Of a stretch of 64,000 nucleotides of DNA, positions 1-9,248 are shown in pieces. Below the pieces are notes generated by a model, which saw only the letters and a program-made list of their open reading frames with translations, made no database searches and was not told the DNA's origin. Made by a program: the position numbers and the translations under genes. Location of the stretch: the NCBI GenBank assembly GCA_029976005.1, contig JARKOQ010000122.1:1-64000 (forward strand). The letters are read 5' to 3'. The DNA comes from Aggregatilineales bacterium (GTDB lineage Bacteria > Chloroflexota > Anaerolineae > Aggregatilineales > Ch27). Each line of letters opens with the position of its first letter. Position 1 is the stretch's first letter.

Positions 1-1
1 G

Positions 2-478
2 TTCCTGTGCAACGCCCTGGGCGGCGCGGGCAAGGTCGTGGAGCTGGAAGGCATCGCGGGCACGTCGGCGGCGCGGGATCGCGGCGCGGGCTTCAACGCC
101 TACCTGAGCGAGAGCTGCCCCGGCCTGGAAGTCGTCTCGCGCCAGACGGCCAACTTCAACCGGGCCGAAGGGCTGGACGTCTTCACCAACATCCTGCAGG
201 CCCAGTCCGAGATTAACGGCGTGTTCGCCCACAACGATGAGATGATCCTGGGCGCGATCGAAGCCGCGACGGCGGCGGGCCGCGAAGGGATCGTGTTCGT
301 GGGCTTCGACGCGGTCGATGACGCGGTGGCGGCGGTCGAGGCCGGCACGCTGGCGGCGACCGTGGCCCAGCAGCCGGACCTGATGGGCAGCCTGGGCGTC
401 AAGACGGCGGTGAGCTACCTGGGCGGCCAGGAAGTCGCGGCGAGCATCCCCGTCGACCTGGCGCTGGTGACCAAGTAA
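2..478 (+). CDS. sugar ABC transporter substrate-binding protein, RbsB-like (5' truncated by window edge)
   Basis: Frame 2 open from window start; NGVFAHNDEMILGAIEAATAAGR..GFDAVDDAVAAVEAGTLAATVAQQPDLMG is typical periplasmic-binding-protein type I (ribose family) C-terminus; followed by RbsA- and RbsC-like genes. Confidence 0.93.
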   Translation, partial: FLCNALGGAGKVVELEGIAGTSAARDRGAGFNAYLSESCPGLEVVSRQTANFNRAEGLDVFTNILQAQSEINGVFAHNDEMILGAIEAATAAGREGIVFVGFDAVDDAVAAVEAGTLAATVAQQPDLMGSLGVKTAVSYLGGQEVAASIPVDLALVTK

Positions 479-490
479 CCGTTGCAACGC

Positions 491-524
491 GGGGCATGTG
501 GGGGTGCGGTTCCCCACATGCCCC
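491..524 (+). promoter_or_regulatory. intercistronic hairpin after SBP gene
   Basis: ggggcatgtgggg-(8 nt)-ccccacatgcccc, perfect 13-bp stem, 13 nt after SBP stop, no poly-T. Confidence 0.75.
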
Positions 525-561
525 TTCGCCGTGTCCCCCTGGATGATCCGAGGCTAGCGCG

Positions 562-2106
562 ATGGCGGAACCTCAACCCCTGCTGCACATGCGGCATATC
601 ACCAAGACGTTTCCGGGCGTGCGCGCCCTGAATGACGTCGAACTGGTGGTCTATCCCGGCGAGATTCTGGCCCTGCTGGGCGAAAACGGCGCGGGCAAGA
701 GCACCCTGATGAAGGCCCTCAACGGGGTCTTTCCGCCCGATTCGGGCGAGATCGTGTGGAACGGGCAGCCGGTGGCGATCCATTCACCGCACGACGCCCA
801 GGCCCTGGGCATCAGCATGATCCACCAGGAACTGGCCCTGATCCCCTACCTGGACGCCGGCAAGAACATCTACCTGGGGCGCGAGCCGCGCGGCCCGCTG
901 CCGGGGCTGATCGACTGGGGCCGCCTGTATGTCCAGGCTCGCGAGCAGCTCCAGCGGGTGCGGCTGGAGGTCGATCCGCGCGTGCCGGTGCGCCAGCTTC
1001 CGCTGGCCCAGCAGCAGATGGTCGAGGTCGCCAAGGCGCTTTCCCTGGACGCGCGCCTGATCGTGATGGACGAGCCAACCTCGTCTCTGACCGAGCGCGA
1101 AGTCGAAACGCTGTTCGAGCAGATGCGCCTGCTGCGCGCCCAGGGCGTGGCGATCATCTTCATCACCCACCGCCTGGACGAGATTTTCCAGGTGGCCGAC
1201 CGCGTGACCGTCCTGCGCGATGGCGAGCTGGTCGGGTCGGAGCCGATCGCCGGGCTGACCGAGGAACGCATCATCCGCCTGATGGTCGGGCGCGAGGTCA
1301 GCGCCATGTTCGAGCGCCCGGAGCGCGCCCAGACCGGCGCGGTCGTGCTGGAAGTCGAGGGCGTGTCCTCCCCCGGCGCGATCCAGGACATCAGCTTCAA
1401 GCTGCACCGGGGCGAGGTGCTGGGCCTGGCCGGTCTGGTCGGCGCGGGCCGCACCGAGCTGGCCGAGACGATCTTCGGGGTGCGCCCGGCCTCCGGCGGC
1501 ACGATCCGCCTCGACGGGCAGCCGGTCGCGATCCGGCGGCCGGCCCAGGCGATCCAGCACGGGATCGGGTTCGTGCCGGAAGATCGCAAGGCCCAGGGCC
1601 TCTTTCTGCGCATGAACGTGGGGGCCAACATCGTCATGGCCCTGCTGCGCCAGCTTTGCCGCTGGGGGGTGATCCAGCATGCCCGCGCGGAGAAGATGGG
1701 CAGCGAGTTCGTGGAACGGTTGGACATCCGCACGCCCTCGCTCCAGCAGCGCGTGCGCAACCTGAGCGGCGGCAACCAGCAGAAGGTCGTGATCGCCAAG
1801 TGGCTGACCCGCGAGCCGAAGGTGCTGATCCTGGACGAGCCGACGCGCGGGATCGACGTGGGGGCCAAAGCCGAGATTCACCGCCTGATGCACCAACTGG
1901 CCGGGCGCGGGGTGGGCATCCTGATGATCTCCTCCGAACTGCCGGAAGTGCTGGGAGTCAGCGACCGGGTGCTGGTCATGCATGAGGGGCGGCTGGCGGG
2001 CGAGTTCGACCCGCGCCGCGCCACCCAGGACGACATCATGAGCGCGGCGACCGGGAGCAACCCGGCCGGGAACGGCTCCACGAGCAGGGAGGCGACCCTC
2101 CAATGA
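562..2106 (+). CDS. sugar ABC transporter ATP-binding protein (RbsA/MglA-like, two ABC domains)
   Basis: Walker A GENGAGKSTLMKAL, signature LSGGNQQKVVIAKWL, Walker B LILDEPTRGIDVGAK; 514 aa. Confidence 0.97.
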   Translation: MAEPQPLLHMRHITKTFPGVRALNDVELVVYPGEILALLGENGAGKSTLMKALNGVFPPDSGEIVWNGQPVAIHSPHDAQALGISMIHQELALIPYLDAGKNIYLGREPRGPLPGLIDWGRLYVQAREQLQRVRLEVDPRVPVRQLPLAQQQMVEVAKALSLDARLIVMDEPTSSLTEREVETLFEQMRLLRAQGVAIIFITHRLDEIFQVADRVTVLRDGELVGSEPIAGLTEERIIRLMVGREVSAMFERPERAQTGAVVLEVEGVSSPGAIQDISFKLHRGEVLGLAGLVGAGRTELAETIFGVRPASGGTIRLDGQPVAIRRPAQAIQHGIGFVPEDRKAQGLFLRMNVGANIVMALLRQLCRWGVIQHARAEKMGSEFVERLDIRTPSLQQRVRNLSGGNQQKVVIAKWLTREPKVLILDEPTRGIDVGAKAEIHRLMHQLAGRGVGILMISSELPEVLGVSDRVLVMHEGRLAGEFDPRRATQDDIMSAATGSNPAGNGSTSREATLQ

Positions 2107-3065
2107 CGGCGATCATTCAGCGGCGCGCGCTGGCGGGCTGGCTGCGGCGCGGCATGGTTTTTCTGATTCTGCTGGTCCTGGCGATCTTTTTCGCGCTGAC
2201 TTCCGACCGCTTCTTCCAGGGCGGCAACCTGGTCAACATCGCCGTGCAGAACGCCCACGTGATCGTGGTCGCGACCGGCATGACCCTGACCATGCTCCTG
2301 GGCGGGATCGATCTGTCGGTCGGCTCGGTGGCGGCCCTGGTGGGCGCGATCTCCGCCGGGCTGATCGCGCGCAACGGTCTGCCGACCGAGGTCGCGCTGG
2401 GGCTGGGCCTGGGGCTGGGCTTCCTGCTGGGGCTGGCCAACGGCGCGCTGGTGGTGTATGGCAAGCTGCCGCCCTTCGTGGCGACGCTGGCCATGATGGG
2501 CGTGGCGCGCGGCCTGACCCTGGTCTACACCGAAGGCCGGCCGATCTCCGGCCTGGGCGACACCTACACCTTCTGGGGTACCGGCAAATTCGGGACGGTC
2601 CCCGCCCCGATCGTGCTGGCGATCGTGGTGGTGGTGCTGGCCTGGCTGCTGCTGACGCGCACCCGCTTTGGGTTGCACATCTACGCCATCGGCGGCGGGG
2701 AGGAAACCTCCCGGCTGGCCGGGGTGGCGGTCAACCGGGTCAAGCTGCTGACCTACGCGATCAGCGGCCTGCTGGCCGGGCTGGGCGGGATGCTGCTGGC
2801 GGCCCGGCTGTGGTCGGCCCAGCCGCAGATCGGCGTCGGCCTGGAACTGGACGCGATCGCGGCGGCGGTGCTGGGTGGGGTGAGCCTGTTCGGCGGGGTG
2901 GGCGGCGTGCTGGGCGCGGTCGTCGGCGCGTTGATCGTCGGCGTGCTGGCCAACGGCATGAACCTGCTGCGGGTGGCCTCCTATCCCCAGCAGGTCATCC
3001 AGGGAATCGTGCTCGTGCTGGCCGTGACGGTTGATATGTACACCAAGCGCCTGGAAAACCGCTGA
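2103..3065 (+). CDS. sugar ABC transporter permease (RbsC-like)
   Basis: Hydrophobic 320 aa; GMTLTMLLGGIDLSVGSVAALVGAISAG motif; ATGA overlap with upstream ATPase. Confidence 0.96.
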   Translation: MTAIIQRRALAGWLRRGMVFLILLVLAIFFALTSDRFFQGGNLVNIAVQNAHVIVVATGMTLTMLLGGIDLSVGSVAALVGAISAGLIARNGLPTEVALGLGLGLGFLLGLANGALVVYGKLPPFVATLAMMGVARGLTLVYTEGRPISGLGDTYTFWGTGKFGTVPAPIVLAIVVVVLAWLLLTRTRFGLHIYAIGGGEETSRLAGVAVNRVKLLTYAISGLLAGLGGMLLAARLWSAQPQIGVGLELDAIAAAVLGGVSLFGGVGGVLGAVVGALIVGVLANGMNLLRVASYPQQVIQGIVLVLAVTVDMYTKRLENR

Positions 3066-3094
3066 TGCGTCCCATTTGGCGCTACAGGTTATCA

Positions 3095-3119
3095 GGGGAG
3101 CCGCCGGCTCCCCTTTTTT
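3095..3119 (+). terminator. Rho-independent terminator
   Basis: ggggagcc-gcc-ggctcccc followed by tttttt. Confidence 0.9.
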
Positions 3120-3332
3120 GTTCGCGGCCAGAGAGCATGTGCATTGGATACGGGCCGGGCTGAAGCGCCGCTCTGGGCCTGTTTGGCGGCAAGATCGATT
3201 ACAATAGAGCGGAGCCGTTCCGCCGCCGGGCTTTCCGGCAGGACGCGGGCGGCGATTTCGTCGAAGGGGACCGCCGCGCCTGGGCGCGGAGCCTGGTCCC
3301 TGCGCTCACGAGCGCATGATCAAGGGGGAGGG

Positions 3333-4049
3333 ATGGGGCCGGTGAGTTACCGTGAATCGACTCCGCAAGCTGTACTCGAAAATCTGGGGGGCGCCATGTG
3401 GATCGCGGGCATGCTGCTGACCAGCTCGCTGACCCGGCGCTGGTACAACCGCTGGGGCGCGACCCCGGCGGAGCAGGCGGGACACTATCCCGGCGATGAC
3501 CTGGTGCCGCAGCCGCGCCTCACGTACACACGCGCGATTACGATCCAGGCTCCGGCGGACGAGGTTTGGCCGTGGCTGATTCAGATCGGCCAGGGCCGGG
3601 GGGCGCTGTACAGCTACGAGCTGCTGGAGAATATCGCCCGCTGCGACATGCACAACGCCGGGGCGATCGTGCCCGAATGGCAGACGCCCCAGGTGGGCGA
3701 CAAGGTGCGGCTGGGGCCGGAAGGCTACCCCTTCTACTGGATCGGCGGCTACGAGCCGGGCCGCTGGCTGCTGCTGGTGACCGGCGATCTGACGCGCACG
3801 GAAACCGGCTTCGCCCGGCCCGATCCGCTGCCGGAGAAGTACGTGCTGGACACGTGGTGCTTCGTGGTGGAGCCGCTGGCGGGGCAGGCCTCGCGCCTGA
3901 TCCTGCGCGGACGGCAGACCTATGCGCCCGACACGTTCGCCAACCGGATGATCTGGCGGGTGATCACCGAGCCGATGGGCTTCGTCATGATGCGCCAGAT
4001 GCTGATCGGGATCAAACGGCGGGCGGAGGCCGCGCGGCGGCGCGGTTAG
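3333..4049 (+). CDS. SRPBCC-family protein
   Basis: ITIQAPADEVWPWLIQIGQGRGALYSYE...WCFVVEPL typical START/SRPBCC pattern; ATG 3333 preceded by purine-rich RBS (ORF track extends upstream to 3144). Confidence 0.75.
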   Translation: MGPVSYRESTPQAVLENLGGAMWIAGMLLTSSLTRRWYNRWGATPAEQAGHYPGDDLVPQPRLTYTRAITIQAPADEVWPWLIQIGQGRGALYSYELLENIARCDMHNAGAIVPEWQTPQVGDKVRLGPEGYPFYWIGGYEPGRWLLLVTGDLTRTETGFARPDPLPEKYVLDTWCFVVEPLAGQASRLILRGRQTYAPDTFANRMIWRVITEPMGFVMMRQMLIGIKRRAEAARRRG

Positions 4050-4075
4050 GTAGTTAGGCGATTTGAAAGACCACC

Positions 4076-4114
4076 CAGGGGGCGCTCCTGATAGATGGGC
4101 GCCCCCTGTTTTTG
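4076..4114 (+). terminator. Rho-independent terminator
   Basis: cagggggcgc ... gcgccccctg followed by tttttg. Confidence 0.88.
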
Positions 4115-4313
4115 TTCGTGCTGGCGGGTGTGGCATTGATCCGCCCCCTCCGCGCCGGCTTTGTGCCCAATTGCACAATTGATTACCGCTTCTCCACATC
4201 TTCTCCATAATCTCGATCTACCCTTTGAACAGCAGGCGGATTTCCTCCGTCTGGCGACGCGGCACAGGCCGCCGGGCGGCTTGATGGGATACACGGGATT
4301 AAAGGAGAAAACC

Positions 4314-5765
4314 ATGTTTGGCCTCGGAAAGACGCGCAAAAAGGCAGCCTTCCGGCTGCTCACCCTCGTCCTGATATGCGTACTGCTGCCGCTGTCGCTG
4401 ACGGTAGGGCAGGTCGATGCCCAGGGCGGCCCTGGCAATCCCCCGCCCGGCGGCAACCCACCCTCCGGCAATCCGCCGTCGGGCGCTCCTCCGGGTGACG
4501 GGTCTGGCGGCGGCCCCGGCGGAAGCGATTCGAGCACCAATCCGGTGCTGTCCTCGGACTGCGGGGCGTATACCCTCGACGGCGAGACGAGCGAGTCGAC
4601 CGGCCAGGCGTATGACTCGGCCAGCGACGACGAGTCGGCGATCTGCGTGGTCAACGGCGGCAGCCTGACCCTGGTCAACCCGACGATCACCAAGACCGGC
4701 GAGACGTCTTCCTCGGATAGCAGCAGCTTCTACGGCCTCAACGCGGCCGTGCTGGCCGGTTCCGGCAGCACGGTGACGATCAGCGGTGGCACGGTCACGA
4801 CCGATGGCTCCGGCACCAACGGCGTCTTCGCCACCGGAGAAGGCTCCTCCGTGACCCTGTCCGACCTCACGATCACGGCGATCGGCGACGGCGCGCACGC
4901 GGTCATGGCGACCCTGGGCGGCACGCTGAGCCTGACCAACGTCGACATGCTCACCACGGACTCCCATTCCGGCGCGGTCGCGACCGATCGCGGCAGCGGG
5001 ACGATCACCGTCACCGGCGGCACGGTGACCACGACCGGGCCGGACTCGCCCGCCGTTTATTCGACCGGTCTCATCACGGTCACGGATGCGACCCTGGAAG
5101 CGACCGGGGCCGAGTCGGTGGTGATCGAAGGGGCCAACTCCGTCACCCTGATCGACTCGGATGTGACTTCGAGCATCGAGGACAAGTGGGGCGTGATGAT
5201 CTATCAGAGCATGTCCGGCGACGCGGAAGGCACCGAGGGCGTTTTCACCATGACCGGCGGCTCGCTGGCGCACACGGCGGCCAGCGGCCCCCTGTTCTTC
5301 AACACCAACTCGACCGCGATCATCACCCTGACGGACGTAGACGTGACGGTGGAATCGGGCATCCTGGTGCAGGCGGGGGCGACCGAGCGCTGGGGGAATG
5401 CCGGCTCGAACGGCGGCACGGTGATCTTCACCGCCGATACCCAGGCGCTCACCGGCGACCTGATCGCGGACGAGATCAGCGCGATCGCGCTCACACTCCA
5501 CAACGGCTCGTCCCTGACCGGCGCGATTAACCCGGATGGCACGGCCAGGGAAGCCAACCTGACCCTGGACGCGACCAGCACCTGGACGGTCACGGCGGAC
5601 TCCGTCCTGACCTGCCTGACCAATCCCGATGGAATCGCGGACGGCACGATCACCAACATCACCGGCGACGGCTTCACCGTCACCTACGACGCGGACGCCT
5701 GCCCGGCCCTGGGCGGCGCGACCTACAGCCTGACCGGCGGCGGGGTGCTGCAACCGGCGGCCTGA
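4314..5765 (+). CDS. secreted right-handed beta-helix (pectate-lyase/adhesin-like) protein
   Basis: ATG 4314 after aaaggagaa; signal peptide (KKAAFRLLTLVLICVLLPLSLTVGQVDAQ); Pro/Gly-rich linker GNPPPGGNPPSGNPPSGAPP; repeated GGTVTT/TITVTGG/LTNVD strand units. Confidence 0.72.
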   Translation: MFGLGKTRKKAAFRLLTLVLICVLLPLSLTVGQVDAQGGPGNPPPGGNPPSGNPPSGAPPGDGSGGGPGGSDSSTNPVLSSDCGAYTLDGETSESTGQAYDSASDDESAICVVNGGSLTLVNPTITKTGETSSSDSSSFYGLNAAVLAGSGSTVTISGGTVTTDGSGTNGVFATGEGSSVTLSDLTITAIGDGAHAVMATLGGTLSLTNVDMLTTDSHSGAVATDRGSGTITVTGGTVTTTGPDSPAVYSTGLITVTDATLEATGAESVVIEGANSVTLIDSDVTSSIEDKWGVMIYQSMSGDAEGTEGVFTMTGGSLAHTAASGPLFFNTNSTAIITLTDVDVTVESGILVQAGATERWGNAGSNGGTVIFTADTQALTGDLIADEISAIALTLHNGSSLTGAINPDGTAREANLTLDATSTWTVTADSVLTCLTNPDGIADGTITNITGDGFTVTYDADACPALGGATYSLTGGGVLQPAA

Positions 5766-5788
5766 CCTCCCGACGCTTCAAACAAGCA

Positions 5789-5812
5789 GGGGACGTTCGC
5801 TCGAACGTCCCC
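5789..5812. terminator. hairpin/terminator between convergent genes
   Basis: ggggacgttcg-ct-cgaacgtcccc, 24 nt after CDS stop. Confidence 0.7.
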
Positions 5813-5842
5813 CGGTTTCGTTCTGGCGGTAAAGCGTTGGGT

Positions 5843-6838
5843 TTACAACTCCGAGTTGGCCTTGATGAAGTCCAGCAGCAGGTCGACCTGGGTGAAGGCC
5901 AGCGCCGTGACCGTATCCGCCCCGCCGTAGTAGATCGCGATCCGGCCGGTGGGCGCGTCGGCCAGGGCCGCGCAGGGGAAGGCCACGTTGGGCACATCCC
6001 CGACGCACTCGTAGAGTGTCTGGGGGGAGAGCAGGTACGGCGCGGTGCGGTAGATGACTTTCCACGGCTGGTCGAGGTCAAGCAGGGCCGCGCCCATGCT
6101 GTACACGAAGCCGTTGCACGAGGTCAGCACGCCGTGATAGATCAGCAGCCAGCCTTCGGTGGTCTCGATCGGGGTCGGGCCGGCCCCGATCTTGGTGCTC
6201 TGCCACGTCCAGCCCTTGGGCTTCATGACGAAGCGATGGTTGCCCCAGTGAATCATGTCCGGGCTTTCGCTGTAGAAGATGTCGCCGAAGGGGGTATGGC
6301 CGGTGTCGCTGGGCCGGCTGAACATGGCGTACTTGCCCCTGATCTTGCGCGGGAAGAGCACGCCGTTGCGGTTGTGGGGCAGGAAGGCGTTTTCGATAAA
6401 CGTGAACTTCTCGAAGTCGTGGGTGTAGCCGATGCCGATCGTCGGGCCGTGGTAGCCGTTGCACCACGTGACGTAATAGCGGTCTTCCAGCCAGCACACG
6501 CGCGGATCGTAGCGGTGCTCGAACTTCGCCAGCTCCGGATCGGCGCACTCCCACGCGATCGGCTCCGGGCTGAGCGTCCAGTGAATGCCGTCCTCGCTGC
6601 GCCCGCTGTGCAGGTTCATGATCCGGCGCGTGTCGTCCACGCGGAAGACCCCGGCGAACTTGCCCTGGAAGGGCACGGCGGCGCTGTTGAAGATGCTGTT
6701 GGAGCGCGGCAGCAGGTCGCGGGGGATGATCGGATTCTCGGAGTAGCGCCACAGGACGGCTTCGGAGTTGGCCGGGCGCGGCTGCCAGGGGATGTTGGGC
6801 AGGGCAGGCCCGATGATGGTCGTATGGGTGTTGCTCAT
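5843..6838 (-). CDS. GH130-family beta-mannoside/mannooligosaccharide phosphorylase-like protein
   Basis: [12 protein letters not shown]...[11 protein letters not shown]...[16 protein letters not shown]...[20 protein letters not shown] is the GH130 signature set; start assigned to MSNTHTT. Confidence 0.9.
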   Translation of the reverse strand: MSNTHTTIIGPALPNIPWQPRPANSEAVLWRYSENPIIPRDLLPRSNSIFNSAAVPFQGKFAGVFRVDDTRRIMNLHSGRSEDGIHWTLSPEPIAWECADPELAKFEHRYDPRVCWLEDRYYVTWCNGYHGPTIGIGYTHDFEKFTFIENAFLPHNRNGVLFPRKIRGKYAMFSRPSDTGHTPFGDIFYSESPDMIHWGNHRFVMKPKGWTWQSTKIGAGPTPIETTEGWLLIYHGVLTSCNGFVYSMGAALLDLDQPWKVIYRTAPYLLSPQTLYECVGDVPNVAFPCAALADAPTGRIAIYYGGADTVTALAFTQVDLLLDFIKANSEL

Positions 6839-7018
6839 GCGGATTCCTCTCAAGCCAAAGGAAGGACTGGGTCGGTGGCGCGGCCAGGCTCCGGGGCCGA
6901 GGTGGAGTCGGGCGGCGCGCATCGAAGATGATTGTACAGATTTTTGGGCGCGGGAATAGTAACGCGATTCACGATTTGAATGGAGAATCTTCACGCCGGG
7001 AGGGGGATTGCAGAGGTT

Positions 7019-7057
7019 CCCCTACCTTCCTGGCTTGTCAGGTCGGGAAGGTAGGGG
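7019..7057. terminator. hairpin between GH172 and GH130 genes
   Basis: cccctaccttcc ... ggaaggtagggg, 12-bp stem. Confidence 0.6.
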
Positions 7058-7067
7058 AGAGCCTGGA

Positions 7068-8150
7068 TCAGATCACTTCCAGGGCGTTGCGGCCGGGCAG
7101 GGCCGGGAAGGGGGCGTGCGGCTCCGCCTGGTACCAGAACGCGGTCGAGGCGATGTCGTCCTGCATCGGCAGGTAGCGGCCTTCGCTGCGCCAGCCCAAC
7201 GCCTGGATCGTCACGCGCAGGTCCTGCTGGAAGCGGATGGGGTCCATGATGTGCCAGCGGTACAGGCCGAAGCGCTGCTGGCTGCGGTACAGCCCATCCG
7301 GCTTGAGTACCTGGGGCAGCCCGGAATAGGGCGAGGAGAAGACGCCGTACTCGCCCGGCGGGTATTCGAAGTTCCAGGCCCCGCCGAAGTAGTCCTCGGT
7401 GCCGGTGCCGCAGATCGTCGGGAAGTCGCGGTCGCCGTCCAGGTAGAACTTGATCTCACCCTCGCCCCACCACCCGCTGTTGTTGACGCCCCAGGCCATG
7501 TAGGTGCCCACGTACTGCCCCTGGCCCTGCACGCCTTCCAGCAGGGTGTGGACAGTCTGGTAGGGCAGCGGATTGCTGCGCCGCCACTGGGCGTGCAAAT
7601 AGGCCGCGTCGTCGGGCACGTCGGTCAGGGTGTAGGTGATCTGGTAGAAGAAGCCGCCGCATTCCTTGCCGAGCAGGTTCTCGACCGTGATCCGGGCGCT
7701 GCGCCGGAAGGGCATCTCCCAGTAGCTGTTGAAGCCGCCCTTGGGGTTGACCGCTACCGGCAGCGAGACCACGTTGCAGGGCGTGCACCAGCCGTTGGCG
7801 AAGAAATCCCCCAGCGGCACCTCGATCGAAGGCGTGGCTTCGTCTTCCCAGTACATGCGCAGGACGAGACTGCGCCACCAGGTGAAGTCGACCGTGATCC
7901 AGATGTGCTGGATCGCGCCGGGGCCTTCGATCGCGGCCAGGGTGGTCGTCTGCGCGGCGGGCAGGCTGATGCACGGCGCGCACTTCCAGCCCTGGCCCAG
8001 CTCGCGGGCGGCATGGCCGCTGGGCGGCAGGGCCATCCCGCCCAGGCCCGGCGCGCCGGTCGGATTCTCAGCGCTGATCGAGCGCGTCTGGGCCTTCGAG
8101 AGGCGGCTCAGGTTGCCCAGGCTCAGGTTCAGACCATTGTAGGGGGGCAT
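7068..8150 (-). CDS. DUF2961 / GH172-family protein
   Basis: GPGAIQHIWITVDFTWWRSLVLRMYWEDEATPSIEVPLGDFF...EIKFYLDGDRDFPTICGTGTEDYFGGAW...YRWHIMDPIRFQQDLRVTIQALG is characteristic of DUF2961. Confidence 0.92.
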   Translation of the reverse strand: MPPYNGLNLSLGNLSRLSKAQTRSISAENPTGAPGLGGMALPPSGHAARELGQGWKCAPCISLPAAQTTTLAAIEGPGAIQHIWITVDFTWWRSLVLRMYWEDEATPSIEVPLGDFFANGWCTPCNVVSLPVAVNPKGGFNSYWEMPFRRSARITVENLLGKECGGFFYQITYTLTDVPDDAAYLHAQWRRSNPLPYQTVHTLLEGVQGQGQYVGTYMAWGVNNSGWWGEGEIKFYLDGDRDFPTICGTGTEDYFGGAWNFEYPPGEYGVFSSPYSGLPQVLKPDGLYRSQQRFGLYRWHIMDPIRFQQDLRVTIQALGWRSEGRYLPMQDDIASTAFWYQAEPHAPFPALPGRNALEVI

Positions 8151-8178
8151 CGTGATTCTCCTGGTGAGGCGCGGCCCT

Positions 8179-8919
8179 TCAACCGCGCTCGTAGGTCGCG
8201 CGCAGGTAAATGTCCAGCAGGTAGCGGGGATAGCCGATGTGCAGCAGGTTGGCCTCACACTGTTGGAGGGTCGCGCCGTGGTCGCGCCAGTAGGGCACGC
8301 GCTTGATCAGGGTCTCCACGCGCTCGCGCGGGGTGATGATCCAGGTGTCCTTGGGGACGTGGCCGTAGAAGATCACGGCCATCTCGTCGGCCACGGCCGT
8401 CGATTTGAGATAGGGCGCGATCAGCACGACCTTCGACGCGCCGCGCTCGGTGGTCAGGTACTGGGCCACGAACTTGGCCGTGCCGCCCAGGTCAACCAGG
8501 TCCTCGACCACGCCGACCACCCGGCCTTCGACCTCGATCGACAGCGGCCGGACGATCTCCGGCTGGTCGAGCGGCTGGCCCGGCCCGGCGTAGAATTTGA
8601 CGCCCAGGGTGCCGAAGTCGATCGGCGGGATGTTCTTGTTGAGCGACCACGCCAGGTGATCGTGGAGCAGCACGCCCGGCAGCAGGCCGCCCATCGTGAT
8701 CATCACAGCGTGAGTGATCTGTTCCCGGGTGCAGATGTTGTCGATCTGGTAGCGGTAGACTTTGCGCGCCACCTGGGCCGCGATGTAGGTCGAGACGTGA
8801 TCCGGGATGAACAGGAATTTGAGGCTGTCGAAGTCGACCTCGACGCCATGCGGCTCGGCCCAGAATTCGGGGTCGATGCGGTCGTCGGGAGACTGGATCT
8901 GGTCAGCGTATGATGCCAT
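8179..8919 (-). CDS. phosphoribosyltransferase-domain protein
   Basis: PRPP-binding loop VVGVVEDLVDLGGTAKFVAQYL; PRTase fold pattern. Confidence 0.75.
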   Translation of the reverse strand: MASYADQIQSPDDRIDPEFWAEPHGVEVDFDSLKFLFIPDHVSTYIAAQVARKVYRYQIDNICTREQITHAVMITMGGLLPGVLLHDHLAWSLNKNIPPIDFGTLGVKFYAGPGQPLDQPEIVRPLSIEVEGRVVGVVEDLVDLGGTAKFVAQYLTTERGASKVVLIAPYLKSTAVADEMAVIFYGHVPKDTWIITPRERVETLIKRVPYWRDHGATLQQCEANLLHIGYPRYLLDIYLRATYERG

Positions 8920-9151
8920 CGGTGCCCTTCTGATCAGAGGATAAGCCGGGATCGTTCCGGCCGCGAACGGTACAGTCTGATTATCCGCCGAAACCCGGCC
9001 CGGCTCAAGCGGCCGGGAAAGCGGAGGCGAGAGACAAGAGGCAAAAAAACAGCGTCGAAGCGGCAAGCGTCAAAGCGCAGGCGCGCTCTTCATGGCAGTG
9101 GTCGCCGCGCCGCCGCCGTCCAGACGAACGCCCGGCGGGAGGTGCATTGTA

Positions 9152-9173
9152 GGGACGACCGGCCGGTCGTCCC
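9152..9173. repeat. intergenic palindromic (REP-like) element
   Basis: gggacgaccggccggtcgtccc preceded by ttgta; core shared with the composite element at 29156-29205. Confidence 0.6.
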
Positions 9174-9203
9174 GGATGTTTGACTCAGGCCGCCCCAAAA
9201 CAC

Positions 9204-9229
9204 AACGGGAGGGCAGGCGCCCTCCCGTT
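9204..9229 (-). terminator. terminator downstream of SBP gene
   Basis: aacgggagggc-aggc-gccctcccgtt; on the minus strand followed by gtgtttt. Confidence 0.75.
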
Positions 9230-9248
9230 ATTGGAAACCTGCGGAAAG

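Noticed and set aside
4168-4181. caattgcacaattg inverted repeat upstream of the beta-helix gene
   Set aside because: Short and AT-rich; could occur by chance and no matching regulator is nearby.
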